From assembly GCA_014155875.1 (NCBI GenBank), contig JACEFZ010016116.1, forward strand, positions 1 to 64,000: a stretch of 64,000 nt of DNA, written 5' to 3'. Both the position numbers and the translations under genes were made by a program. This stretch comes from Cepaea nemoralis. Lineage: Eukaryota; Mollusca; Gastropoda; Stylommatophora; Helicidae. Within the stretch, counting starts at the first letter, position 1. Every line of letters begins with the position of its first letter. Below are positions 35,548 to 46,447 of the stretch, in pieces. The notes under the pieces were generated by a model. The model was given only the letters and a program-made list of their open reading frames with translations. It did no database searches and was not told the origin of the DNA.

Positions 35548-36290
35548 TCACTCTACATTATTATGTGGGATTTCAGGTATTATTACCTCAGATGGTCTAC
35601 TGAGGGTATCAGCCAGAATGTTGTCCTTACCCTTGATATGTTCTATACTAAACGTATAGTTCTGAAGTATCAGAGACCACCTGTATATCCGGTCGTTTCT
35701 GTGCACCCCAGTTTGGATGACCGTAATGGGAGAATTATCTGTCTGGACAATGAAGTGTACACCCGCCAGAAATCGATGGAGCTTCCTCACTGAATAGATG
35801 ACGCTGAGGGCTTCCAGTTCTGCTATCGAATATCTGGACTCGGCAGGTGTGATCTTATGGCTCACGTGACAAATCGGATGGAAGATGCCCTCATAAAATT
35901 GGCCTAGTACTGCTGGCATCTGTCATAGAATAATAAACGAGCCTCGGATTAGGCAAGCGGAGGATTGGAATATTTACAGAAAAAATTTTCGATTTTGACA
36001 ATGCAGAAATTAATAATGCATCTTTCACATATAATTGTAATTTCTGAGTAATTTACTAATCCCAAAAGGTTTCTGACCTGTTTCCTTATGTTAGACATGG
36101 TCAGATTCATAATTTTGGTACTACTTTTCAGGTCAGTCTACAGTTGGACTTGAGAAATGACATGACCCAAAAATGAATTTATTTTAGCCATAATTTGGCT
36201 TTGCTTGGTTTGACAGTGAGACCGAAAAGTCGCACTCTGTCAAAGGCATGTCTCAGTTTCAGTAGGTGTATTGTCCAGTCATCAGTATTC
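35548..36290 (-). pseudogene. Decayed Gypsy RT C-terminus and RNase H
   Basis: The distal part (35548-35919) is an open RNase H stretch: SRYSIAELEALSVIYSVRKL, then VQTDNSPI, then IEHIKGKDNILADTLSRP. These are Ty3/Gypsy RNase H signatures. Upstream (35990-36290) the frame has stops but still shows DDWTIHLLKLRHAFDRVRLF and GLTVKPSKAKLWL, the RT thumb region. The catalytic RT YxDD part is absent. Confidence 0.85.
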
Positions 36291-36298
36291 TGATTTAT

Positions 36299-36529
36299 TC
36301 ATGTGTATTCTATAAGTTCATTACATGTATGCCCCTCGTCGGATTTGCCAGTCTCACTAACTAGTGTAGTTGCGCTATGTATGTCTGTCGTCTGATCACT
36401 TGGTGTTGTTGCAATATGTTCGTCTGTGTCTACTTCTGTCTGTTGTCTTGAAAAGTAAAGTTTACGCATGTTGACATGGAATATCTCTAAGTGTATGTTT
36501 ATCGATATTTCATAGTCAACATGTACCAT
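36299..36529 (-). pseudogene. Integrase C-terminal tail-like fragment, out of order
   Basis: A 76-codon frame begins MVHVDYEISINIHLEIFHVN and continues MRKLYFSRQ. VDYEI...IFHVNMxKLY is the pattern at the end of many Ty3/Gypsy integrases. Here it sits directly after protease and before RT/RNase H, which is not the normal pol order. The rest of the frame is unrecognised. Homology is by eye only. Confidence 0.5.
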
Positions 36530-36531
36530 GG

Positions 36532-38949
36532 TTATGTACCACCTTGAATAGTCGTTGCCATTTCGCTGGTATGGAAGTAGCTTAAATCTGTCTTGATCAA
36601 GTTCAAGATCACTGGTTCTTGCACCGTTGTTTGTGTGTTTGTGGTAGAACTGACCCTTCCTCTATCAAATGGCTTGGGAGCCAGTATAGAAGGTTGTACT
36701 TCAGTTGTAGGATGTCTACCCTTAAACTTTTGTACCAATTGTTGACAGACATTACACGCAAATACATTATGAAAACATAATTTTATCTTCTTGAGAAAAC
36801 ATGGTCTGGTGTTGTTGTATGCAAGATGATCAGTCACCGGTGTTTTATGTGCATATTTTGGCATAGTTAACCGGTGTTGTTCAGGTAACACCTGTTCATG
36901 GTTACCAGTAGCATGACCTGTAGTTGAAATGCCATTCTTACGTCTAAATAAACAAGATGCATTTTTGGTCACTCTGGCTTTGACCTTTAACAATTTTAAG
37001 TATGGAGACACATTAAGAGTAGATGTCTGGTGGTGTAAAAGTTTCTGTTTGTTTGTGTCATCTGTGCTGGTTGTAGAAAGCATCAGTAGTGTCTCATCTT
37101 GTAATATGTTATGTTTTGAAGTGTCTGTTTTGGCTGTTATAATAGTTGCCTTTACTTTTTCCCATGCAACTATTTCATCAATCGTACAATGTTTTAGTTG
37201 GGGTAAGCACCCCAGAATTAAATCAGTACAAGGGTTGTTCAGTATTGCACAGGTAAAGGTACCAGAGAGAAAAGGAGAGTCAATCTGGGCTTTTGCCAAA
37301 GGGTAGATTTCAATGTTACCCGAAAAGGTACGGCATTTGACAGTATCACCTGTGTAATCACCCGGATTCACCAGTTCTTTCCGAAGACCAATAAGGGTAC
37401 TGCCGCTGTCTAGCAAACACTGGCATGCTACATTATTGACCATCGCATTGTGGAACACAAGATTGCCTCTGGAGGCTACTGCTGCGTTTACACTCTCAGA
37501 TGAGCATAGTACTGTATGTCCACACTCTAGCTTCGCGTCTGTATGGAATTGGTGACATCGTTCACAGCTGTCGAAGCTCAACATATCGTATGCACCACAA
37601 ACATTTTCTGCTTGGTTATTAGGTAAGTCACTTTCACTCTCAGACTCATTCTCACTACCACCATCTGAAGAGGTGTCAATCAAAATGGCATTACTGGCTT
37701 TCATACGCTGCCGGCCAAGGCACTTATTACTATAATGGCCATAACAGGAACAAAAAAAACATTTGATTGCACGCCTGTATGCAGATCTTTTACTTTGCTG
37801 TTTCTTGATCACATTTTCAAGATGCGCCGGATAGTTTGGCGATTTGTCACACATAGCATAAGTGTCATGTAAAAGGTGACAATGGATACATTTTTCCACT
37901 TTCCTCTCTTTCTTATCGTATTTCTGATAAGGTTTCCTATTACTTTGGTAGTTTTTAGTTTGGTCTTTGACAAAGGACACTATTTCAGAGTCATTTGAGG
38001 TCTTAAACACATCTCTGTTAGACGAAAAATATGCTGAGCCTTTTTTCTCGAATTGCTGGATGTTCTCAATGTCTGACTGCTGCAAAAATTTGGCAAAAGG
38101 AGAAGGTATGGTAGATATAACCTTGTCCATAGCAATTAAGTTTTTTAATCTATCAAAGTCTTTTCCTATGTTAGCTGCTTTCAGCCACCTGTCTAGTACA
38201 CTCTGTACATTTGAAACATAATCAATAAAGGTTTCACTAGGTTTAGGTTTTAGATTTGAGAACTGAACTTGATACCCAGGGGCATCAAGTAAAAAGTGCT
38301 GCATAATCCTATCATGGATGTATTGATAGCTAGATCTAAGTTCAATAGGAATAGACTCTATTACTTTAAGGGGCTCACCACTTAGATTCTTCATGTAAAT
38401 AGGAGCCCACATATCTAAAGGAACTTGGTGATATTTAAATTGATACTCTACGTTCTCTGTCCAGGCTGATATGGAGTCATCTTTACAATATGGTTTGATA
38501 ATATTTTTGTATTTGTTGAACTTATTTTCCTCTTGTTGACTTCTTAGTTTAGTGGCAGAGACTTCTGCGTGTGAGTCTACCTCCATGCCTTTCATCTTTA
38601 ATTGTGTCTCTGATTCTACTTGGATTTGTTTTTCCTTAACATCTATTTCTTTTTGCTTTAGATCTAATTCCTTTTGTTTTAATTCTTTCTCTTGATCTAA
38701 TTGCTTTAGCTTAATCTCCTTATCATGTTCTAACTGTTGTTGTTTAATCTCTAACTCTTTTTGCTTATTTATTTCAGCTAGTTCTTTTTGGTGTTCTCTT
38801 TCTTGTGCACGTTCGTCCCTCTCCGCATTCTCTTTTCGTGTTTGTTCTTCTTTTGCTTCTTTAAATTTCTGATCTGCATATTGTTGTAGCTCTTTTCCTG
38901 TTAATTCTAGTTCTTTGCCTGCTTTTATGAAATCTGATAAAGTTGCCAT
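36532..38949 (-). CDS. LTR retrotransposon gag-protease polyprotein (805 aa)
   Basis: One uninterrupted frame starts at ATG 38949 after the leader. Residues 1-145 form a strongly charged coiled coil rich in KQKELDLKQKE-type heptads. About 145-330 is a Gag region (WTENVEYQFKYHQVP, FSNLKPKPSETFIDYVSNVQ) resembling Ty3/Gypsy or SCAN-like capsid. Near 351 is a CxxC...H...C motif, and a zinc knuckle CFFCSCYGHYSNKC (C-x2-C-x4-H-x4-C) lies at about 396-409. Near 512 is the retropepsin active site LLDSGST, with LILGCLPQLK about 70 residues later as the second aspartyl-protease signature. The active site has D-S-G rather than D-T-G. It would package element RNA and process Gag. The frame is intact although pol is broken. 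Confidence 0.9.
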   Translation of the reverse strand: MATLSDFIKAGKELELTGKELQQYADQKFKEAKEEQTRKENAERDERAQEREHQKELAEINKQKELEIKQQQLEHDKEIKLKQLDQEKELKQKELDLKQKEIDVKEKQIQVESETQLKMKGMEVDSHAEVSATKLRSQQEENKFNKYKNIIKPYCKDDSISAWTENVEYQFKYHQVPLDMWAPIYMKNLSGEPLKVIESIPIELRSSYQYIHDRIMQHFLLDAPGYQVQFSNLKPKPSETFIDYVSNVQSVLDRWLKAANIGKDFDRLKNLIAMDKVISTIPSPFAKFLQQSDIENIQQFEKKGSAYFSSNRDVFKTSNDSEIVSFVKDQTKNYQSNRKPYQKYDKKERKVEKCIHCHLLHDTYAMCDKSPNYPAHLENVIKKQQSKRSAYRRAIKCFFCSCYGHYSNKCLGRQRMKASNAILIDTSSDGGSENESESESDLPNNQAENVCGAYDMLSFDSCERCHQFHTDAKLECGHTVLCSSESVNAAVASRGNLVFHNAMVNNVACQCLLDSGSTLIGLRKELVNPGDYTGDTVKCRTFSGNIEIYPLAKAQIDSPFLSGTFTCAILNNPCTDLILGCLPQLKHCTIDEIVAWEKVKATIITAKTDTSKHNILQDETLLMLSTTSTDDTNKQKLLHHQTSTLNVSPYLKLLKVKARVTKNASCLFRRKNGISTTGHATGNHEQVLPEQHRLTMPKYAHKTPVTDHLAYNNTRPCFLKKIKLCFHNVFACNVCQQLVQKFKGRHPTTEVQPSILAPKPFDRGRVSSTTNTQTTVQEPVILNLIKTDLSYFHTSEMATTIQGGT

Positions 38950-40145
38950 CTTACTTTAGTACTTGGCTAACAGTGATAGGCAATGATGACTTTAATCAGT
39001 TATTTATCTTTGATATGTTATGTTGGTTCTTATCTGATCACTATCAGTTGTGCTTTCTGTTTATACCCTGCCCAGATTTATCTTGCAGAAAAACAGAGTA
39101 TACAAATATGTCAATGCGTTACAGCTGAAAAAGAGATGCACTATTAATCAAATTGCATGCCAAAATATATAAGTGTACTCAGCTTTAACGTTCCCGAGGA
39201 TCGGGGAACGGAACTCCGTTGCCACAGGTCACCTTGGTACTTTAGGGTGGAGACACGTGTCGTTACCAGCAAACTATATTTGGTACACAGGGCCGTAATC
39301 AGGTGTAGTTCGCCCTTTGATATGCAGGGCCGTAGTAATCAGGCCTATTACACGATATGTTAACCCAGACCCCTATGGACAATGACTTAGACAATGACAG
39401 ACAGATTTACGAACAACTAGAATATGTATTAAATAAATTAAATGTCAATGTCCTGTCTTTGCTCTATCAGTTATTGCCTTATGTTACTAATCTATTTAAT
39501 TTCTGTACGTGTTGTGCAGGCAAGTATCATCTGCCAGGCCAAAAAATAGTTCCATCGTGACGGTAAACACAGAGAAAATATGACCAAAAATATGCATATC
39601 TGGTTTTAAAGAAATAAAAATAACATCATAATGTTTAAATAAATAAATATATTCCTTTAGTAGTTGAAATAAATAAATAATAAATGATATAACGTACCGA
39701 TTCAGGCGGGCAGCCGTTTAGCAATTCTCTACACACTCGATTGCTGTATGCTAATGAGCCCAGACGACTGTTTGTCAATCATCTGACGTCACAGCACAGC
39801 GCGATGAAAAATCGATATTGTCGGCTGGCTTTGTATCGCTCCGCCGTGAATCATTTTTGGTACTCATTTCTCAATAAAAAGGTGAATATATAAATAAATA
39901 TCAGAAAAATAAGAATAATAATACTTACAGTTTCGAAGAATACATGATTTCATTCAATAAATATATCATAAACACAATTAAACACTATTTTGTCACGATA
40001 GGCATATTTCTAGCTCGCAAATTCTCCTGTCTGCACAAATTATCGTTACTACAAAAATTAAACCCTAGTCTAGCCTCGTGGACGAGTGGAGTAGCTTGAA
40101 TATTACATTCAAGCTTCACTTCTGACAACCACAATTACCCTGGCC
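38950..40145 (-). other. 5' leader of LTR element
   Basis: About 1.2 kb between the 5' LTR and the gag ATG. AT-rich, with no long frame. The sequence right after the LTR (GGCCAGGGTAATTGTGG on the minus strand) is where the tRNA primer-binding site should be, but I cannot match it to a tRNA. Confidence 0.6.
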
Positions 40146-40737
40146 TGTCAACAACTTAACTGACAGGCATCATCGGGTACTTCTCACACACTCGTACAAG
40201 ACAACTTGCAAGTCGTGTGGGAGGCAAAATGCATGGTCCATTTTATTGCCGTTGGCTCGCTTACAAGCGGTAAACAGTCGCTAATGCAATACACAATATA
40301 TAGCCACAGAATTATCTAACACAAACTGCTAACCCTATGCTAACTCTATCTACTAGTGAACACACAACTCCTAACGTTACTCTAAACGATGTGAACGCCC
40401 CAAGTCCAGTCTCCCGTCTGCCGGACATCTCTCCCGTGGTTACACACCCCGCGGGGGTGACCTTCTCCTTCGTGCGTGTTACCTCACATCGCACGCTGCT
40501 GGCAAAACGTGGCCTGTTGAGTGTCTACTCAACTGTGCTCTGGCTTCATGAGGTGCGGTGGTATCGTGATTAGAGTGCTAACTCTCTGAACACCGCCTGC
40601 GTGTATTCTGAGGGAGTGGCTAACCTTCCACGATTCCCTCATCTCCCCTGCTCTTGCCTCGGGCACCGTATCTCCTCCTGGTCCCTCCAGGATTGACCGC
40701 TCTCCCTGGCGGAGGGGATGCGGTTGAGTCTTTGACA
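40146..40737 (-). repeat. 5' LTR of the LTR retrotransposon
   Basis: 592 bp, identical by eye to 32733-33324, same TATA-like and AATAAA arrangement. It is followed by the target duplication GTTAG and the resumed LINE frame. Confidence 0.95.
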
Positions 40738-40862
40738 GTTAGCCGCTACACGCTGCGGGATTTGCTGAGGAGGGGATCCGAGTACTTATGGACTGAATGG
40801 TCCGATGTGCAACGAGGATGATCTGTCGACTAACTAACTAACTAACTAACTGACTTTAGTGA

Positions 40863-41676
40863 ATTCTTCTGTCTTATGTCAGAGTATCTTTCGGAAGCTT
40901 TTCATTACGGCTGGAGAAAGGCACTCACATAAGAATTAGTATGAAGCAGACTCATATCACGTGATTAAATATATATCTCACAGGTTCCAATACACCTCCT
41001 GACATATCAGAGAAGAGACAGTTTCGTCTTGTTGATAAACCAGGGAAAGGACTTTCAATTTATAAAGGCACTTCACTTGTGCAGAGAAAGTTTAGAAAAC
41101 CATGGAAAGAACTGTCATTATAAAAAGGCAGGATGACCTAGAACTGAAAATATTGACACTGTAAATTAATATAAAGAAACAAAGGAATCATTCACGAAGA
41201 GTTTCCATGCGTACAAAAGGTGTTCATAAAATAACTGAAGACCGTGTGTAGAACGTTTGCAGTAACAATAGACAGTGCTAGACAGTAGCGATGTGTTTTC
41301 CATGATGGATTTATTAACTAAATAATAATCAAAGAAAACTCGGTCTAGGCATAAGACTTACCGTGATCACATTAATTTACGGTGATCCAGTGGTGAACAG
41401 TTTTTTTTCAATAACGGATTTACCTCCAGACTCAAGCAGAACGGAGCATCCAGGGTGAGAGCTGTCCAATTATATGTGTGACGTCTTGTGGCATGGCCGG
41501 ATGAAAACGGGAGAAAGTATACGGCACATACGAATTCCAGAGTCCTATCTTGCACTCACACTAGCAGACACTACCAACTACATATACACATTCAATACAT
41601 ACAACTGACATAGTTTTCAACAATAAACATGTTATTAATTGTTGGAGGAAACTGTTGTCAGGGTATGTTATGAAGG

Positions 41677-41678
<2 letters not shown>
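40863..41678. other. Intronic sequence, nothing recognised
   Basis: About 815 bp of unique sequence after the nested insertion. No exon or transposon signature. Confidence 0.35.

Positions 41679-41761
<83 letters not shown>
41679..41761 (+). repeat. (GA)n microsatellite, ~41 units
   Basis: Pure GA run. Confidence 0.98.
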
Positions 41762-41764
<3 letters not shown>

Positions 41765-42243
41765 TGTATGGAAGACAGAAAGGAGGAGTGTAGACAAAAG
41801 TCATACAATAGTTCCAATAGTAGAAGGATATTAAAGGTGTGCTTGTCGAGTCCACTTTCCTCCAGGGACGACAAGCGACAAAACCCACAAGTGCGTCTAT
41901 TGAAAGCTACTGATGATGACGACAACACTGATGATGATGGTAATGATGATAAGGGGGTAAGGGGGAGGATGATTGAAGAAAGGATGAAGGTTGGGAGCCA
42001 GCAGTATAACTAGGTGCTGACCCACCAACCAATCGATGCCTGGCGAATGACACTACAACCACACCATAGTGATTGGCTTCGTTTCTGTCGTTGAATTCAT
42101 TCTCGCTGTCACGTGTTTTCATGGCATGATAATAACAGTTAAAGAAAAAGTAAACTTTACACACAAGCGCGCATAGACACATACGCACCCGACAATAGGC
42201 TCTTATACCCACTTCTCTCGGCCAAACATACGACAGGTGTGAG

Positions 42244-42339
<96 letters not shown>
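42244..42339 (+). repeat. (CT)n(CA)n microsatellite
   Basis: About 36 CT units followed by about 11 CA units. Confidence 0.97.
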
Positions 42340-42372
42340 GCATATAGGTCATTCCTAAACATGAGCAACAAC

Positions 42373-42432
42373 AACAAACAAACAAACAAACAAACAAACA
42401 AACAAACAAACAAACAAACAACAACAACAACC
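42373..42432 (+). repeat. (AAAC)n microsatellite
   Basis: About 11 AAAC units followed by ACA triplets. Confidence 0.95.
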
Positions 42433-42639
42433 ACATTACAAAAGCATGAAAAACGTGGACACAGTGTTATTACCAGACTAATAAAAACTAATTATTATGT
42501 TGGTGATTATAGCAATGGAGACGAGAATTACAGACGAATAAATCATACGGGGTAGACGGGTAGAGGTGCTGGAGATGAAAAAAAGGAGAGAAGAAATTGA
42601 CGAGAGTTTGTTTCATTGGGCTTATGTTTCATTGGGAGA

Positions 42640-42684
42640 GGAGGAGGAGGAGGAGGAGCAGGAGGAGGAGGAGGAGGAGATGAT

Positions 42685-42715
<31 letters not shown>

Positions 42716-42852
42716 AAGAAGAAGAAGAAGAAGAAGAAGAAGAAGAAGAAGAAGAAGAAGAAGAAGAAGAAGAAGAACAACAACAACAACAACAATAACA
42801 ACAACAACAAACAACAAACAACAACAACAAACAACAACAACAACAACAACAA
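42640..42852 (+). repeat. Triplet blocks (GGA)n(GAA)n(CAA)n
   Basis: GGA units at 42640-42680, about 30 AAG/GAA units at 42685-42776, then CAA units to 42852. Unlike the 29-kb tract it is not attached to a SINE A body. Confidence 0.95.
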
Positions 42853-43065
42853 GAGAGTTGTTCATGCTCAACAGCGGAGTGTAAATCACCAGAAGGTTTA
42901 TACACGTTAGCACTGTCATTTTAATGTTTACCATGAATGAAACCTACAGCCGGGTTGTAGAGTGAGTACAGCCACTGAATGATTGGCATGGAGCAGTTAT
43001 CCTAGATTGTGGAACAATAATTACTACAGAGTGAACACGAGTAGATAGATAGATAGACATACACA
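42853..43065. other. Short unique spacer
   Basis: Nothing recognised between triplet and dinucleotide repeats. Confidence 0.3.
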
Positions 43066-43217
43066 GTGGAAAACACGGGTAGAGAAACAGAGACAGACTT
43101 ACAGATTCCTGTACACACATACACACACACACACACGGGTAGAGAAACAGAGACAGACTTACAGATTCCTGCACACACATACACACAGTGAGATCGGGGG
43201 AGGGGGGTGGTTTCTGT

Positions 43218-43252
<35 letters not shown>

Positions 43253-43315
43253 CACACACACGGAGACCACGGATAAAGATTTATAGATTCCAACACACAC
43301 ACACATAATGAAAAC

Positions 43316-43384
<69 letters not shown>

Positions 43385-43469
43385 TTCTGTACATACGCAC
43401 AGACACGCACACAGGGCGATCACGGATAAAGAGGTAGACAGATTTATAGATCTTCCCCCTCCCCCCATC

Positions 43470-43535
<66 letters not shown>

Positions 43536-43640
43536 GAAAACAGAGAGAGATAAAAACAGAGAGAGATAAAAACAGAGAGAGAGAGAGAGAGAGACAGAGA
43601 GAGAGGTGAGATCAGTTTACAGATTCTTGAAGACACACAC
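43066..43640 (+). repeat. Cluster of (CA)n and (GA)n microsatellites with duplicated ~70-bp segments
   Basis: GA at 43318-43381 and CA at 43471-43533 are pure. Around them GGGTAGAGAAACAGAGACAG and TTACAGATTCCTG recur, showing local segment duplications. Confidence 0.9.
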
Positions 43641-44024
43641 ACGCACACAGATAAATATGAAAAATATAAAACATACTGAGAGAAAGCGTAACATACAGAA
43701 AGACTAACAAACGTGCACACACATGAAGATACAAGTTACTCTGGAGAAGGAAGGACAAAGGAGCGTTGACACAAACTATTCACAGATCACACACCACCAA
43801 CCCCCACCCATCCCCGCACCCAACAGTGCCAACATTTGTAAATGTCGCCAGGCCTCACATTTGTCCCGATCCCTAAGGGTTCTCAAAGTGGTATGCCTGG
43901 GCCCCCGTGTTTACTCAAATCTTGCAGCGTAGGGAAGGGATGGTCTGATTAGCTGATTGGATGTCGGTGAAGAGAACTAAGAAGGTAGTGTTTCTGTATA
44001 TAATAAACAGAAATAGATAAACAA
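43641..44024. other. Intronic sequence, nothing recognised
   Basis: Unique stretch upstream of the RTE-like LINE. Confidence 0.3.
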
Positions 44025-45838
44025 AAAGACCGGGAAGAGTATGGAGAAACCCTAAATAAAAATTACAAGGAGGCAACTAGAAACTTCTACAAAAAGATAA
44101 GTGCAATGCGAAACAGAGGAGACCCCTTTGACCCAACTGAAATAATCAACAGCGAAAATGGAGAACCAATAAGTGAACGAAAACAGATCCTAATAAGATG
44201 GAAGCAGTATTTCGAAAAACTTCTCAACATCCCATCAGATGTCACAGGAATTCAAGAGACCTACACAGATGTCACCGAAGAACTAGAACCAGGCATACTA
44301 AAAGAAGAAATTATAGAAGCCATCAGAATAGTCCCATTGAACAAATAACCGGGACAGGATGAAATACCAAATGAACTAATTAAAGCAGCAAGAGAAGTAG
44401 GAACAGCTTGGCTACATAGACTATTCAACCATGTTTGGGTAGAACAACAGACACCACGAGACTGGGGGAACGCCATAATTATCCCAATTTGGAAAAACAA
44501 AGGCAGCAAAAGAGACGGCACACAATACAGAGGCATTTCACTGTTGAGTCATACTGGGAAAATATTTTGCAAAATTCTTCAAAAAAGATTACGAACTACT
44601 TTAGAACCCCAGCTAAGCGAAACACAACTTGGATTTAGGAAAAACAAAGGATGCACAGATGCCATTTTTGCTCTTAGACAACTTATAGAAAAATCAATCG
44701 AATTCAATGAAACACTCTACTTAGCCTTTGTCGACCAAGAAAAGGCATTCGATAGGGTAGATAGAAACAAGCTGTGGGAAATCCTTAAACAATATGGAGT
44801 GAGTACACATCTAACAAACCTATGTAGAAGTTTATACAACAACAGTGAATGCATAGTGAGAGCAACTGGAGGACACTCAGAACCCTTCACCATAAGATCT
44901 GGAGTACGACAAGGTTGTGTCCTGTCCCCTCTCTTGTTCATAACATATATAGACAACATATGTAAAGAAACCAGCCAAGCAGAGACAGCAAGAATACCGC
45001 ATGACGAGAACACAGAAGAAGAACCATCTGCAAATCTAACCATTAGAGAACTCCTGTTTGCGGACGACCAAGCACTAATAGCAAAATCAGAAGCTGAATT
45101 ACAAGACCACATGAATAGTCTAAACGAAATGTGTAGGGAATATAACATGAAAATTAGCACAAGCAAAACAGAGGTAATGACTATAATTAAAGAACAACAA
45201 ACAGCAACAATTCACCTAAAAGAACATCCCTTGAAACAAGTAAAGAGTTTCAAGTACCTAGGAAGTATAATATCATCAAATGGCAGATCAGAAGACGAGA
45301 TCGAAAATAGGTGTAATAAGGCAAATCAACTCATTGGACAAATGGCACCAATACTAAAGAACAAACATGTATCAATAACTACTAAGAAAGCACTTTACAA
45401 CACAATCTTCCTACCAGCTCTGTGCTACCAATGCCAAACCTGGACAATGACAGAAAAAGAGAAAAGAAAAATCACAACAACAGAAATGATGTTCCTGAGA
45501 AGGATACTCAACGTATCAAGAAGAGATAAGATCAGAAATGAAGAAATCAGGACTAAAGTGGGGGTTAAAGCAGCGCTAGATTTTATTAGAAAGCAGCAAG
45601 TCAAATGGTTTGGCCATACAAGTAGGTTACCAGTCAACAGCATGCCACAACAAGCAATGATGTACAGACCAGATGGAAACAGAGGAAGAGGCCGACTACG
45701 TAAACGTTGGATGGAGGGAATAGCAGAATCCATGGGAATGTCGATATACGAAGCCCATAACCGGGCACTCTCACGAAGTTTATACTTCACCTCGACACCG
45801 CAAGGTACAAGAGGAACACGATGAGATGAGATGAGATA
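44025..45838 (+). mobile_element. 5'-truncated RTE-like LINE
   Basis: Carries an almost complete RT with a single in-frame stop, described in the next entry, and ends in a (GATGA)n tail at 45822-45838. The 5' part with the endonuclease is missing. A shorter decayed copy of the same family lies at 56740-57135 in the same orientation. RTE/BovB-like features are the order of motifs and the LGSIISSNG...EIENRCNKA region; the clade is assigned by eye. Confidence 0.9.
44037..45824 (+). pseudogene. LINE reverse transcriptase with one in-frame stop
   Basis: The frame opens at EYGETLNKNYKEATRNFYKK, continues to IRIVPLNK and a TAA at 44346, then resumes in the same frame with PGQDEIPNELIKAAREVG. RT landmarks: YLAFVDQEKAFDRVDRNKLW (about 44720), GVRQGCVLSPLLF (about 44905) and the catalytic LLFADDQ (about 45054). 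Then come FKYLGSIISSNG and a C-terminal domain with FLRRILNVSRRDKIRNEEIR and RGRGRLRKRWMEG. Only the one stop breaks it, so the copy is comparatively recent. No RNase H follows, unlike the LINE at 353-2544. Confidence 0.92.
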
Positions 45839-46332
45839 CACGAGACCCAATACACCCACCCACCACCTACAAACTTACTCACCATACACTTTACTGATCT
45901 AGTATTATATAACGCCATTCCCACCCCATCTCCAACCCCCCCCCCCCCCTCCCTCCCACCATCATGATATCAATACCAGTTATGTGATCACATTTACCAA
46001 CATGTGTGACATGAGGCGACCAGTGCCTGTGCCACACACTGGATGATCACAATCAACTCTCTAATGAGACACTGGGTTCTGGGACTTGGCTTCACACTGG
46101 CTCTCGGCACCAACCACTCCCCGATAGCTCCAAGACGTTTCCAGGGCTTAGACAACCTGCATGTCCATGCACGTCCCCCTGAACGCCAATTGCTTTAGAG
46201 TTAAAGCTCCCAGTCTCCCAGGGGATTCACCACCAATCTCCCAGCAGGTACACCCCAGCCTGCTCCACTCACATAGTCAACACACACAGTGGACAGAAGG
46301 GTGGACAGACGGACACAATGCCCTACAGCCCA
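45839..46332. other. Intronic sequence with poly-C at 45936-45951
   Basis: Unique apart from the C run. Nothing recognised. Confidence 0.35.
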
Positions 46333-46447
46333 GGCTTTGTATGTCAGTTCAACGCTTCACATACAGACGACCTACACGTGACAGCGCGGGGTTTGTATGT
46401 CAGTTCAACGCTTCACATACAGACGACCTACACGTGACAGCGCGGGG
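46333..46447 (+). repeat. 57-bp tandem duplication
   Basis: Two nearly identical copies containing TTTGTATGTCAGTTCAACGC and CGACCTACACGTGACAGCGC. Confidence 0.95.

Larger units (their letters stand above)
32733..40737 (-). mobile_element. Ty3/Gypsy-like LTR retrotransposon, 8005 bp, young, internally rearranged
   Basis: Two 592-bp LTRs, identical by eye, start TGTCA and end TGACA. GTTAG occurs immediately outside both ends (32728-32732 and 40738-40742), a 5-bp target-site duplication. Coding is on the minus strand: a long gag-protease frame (38949-36532), a short integrase-tail-like frame (36529-36299), then decayed RT/RNase H (36290-35548). A full integrase is absent. A purine-rich tract abuts the 3' LTR. 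Identical LTRs imply recent insertion, yet pol is scrambled and broken, so it probably moved with proteins supplied in trans. Confidence 0.95.
32461..40862 (+). mobile_element. 5'-truncated LINE 3' fragment, split by LTR element, with 11-bp target-site duplication
   Basis: 32472-32732 reads HARVQGNERADKLAGEATVE, GRRAMDQADILNALREVRLL and AGSQRRLINQHRTGVVS (RNase H end). The frame resumes after the LTR element at 40743 as RYTLRDLLRRGSEYLWTEW and runs to a (CTAA)n tail ending at 40851. Outside, GACTTTAGTGA at 32461-32471 and 40852-40862 is a perfect duplication. Only about 375 bp of the LINE exist. A related fragment at 10505-11023 shows the undisturbed junction GTCGTTAGCCGC. Confidence 0.92.

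Noticed and set aside
42566..42934. Poly-Lys/poly-Asn and poly-Leu/poly-Ser frames
   Set aside because: Triplet microsatellite; no flanking coding sequence.
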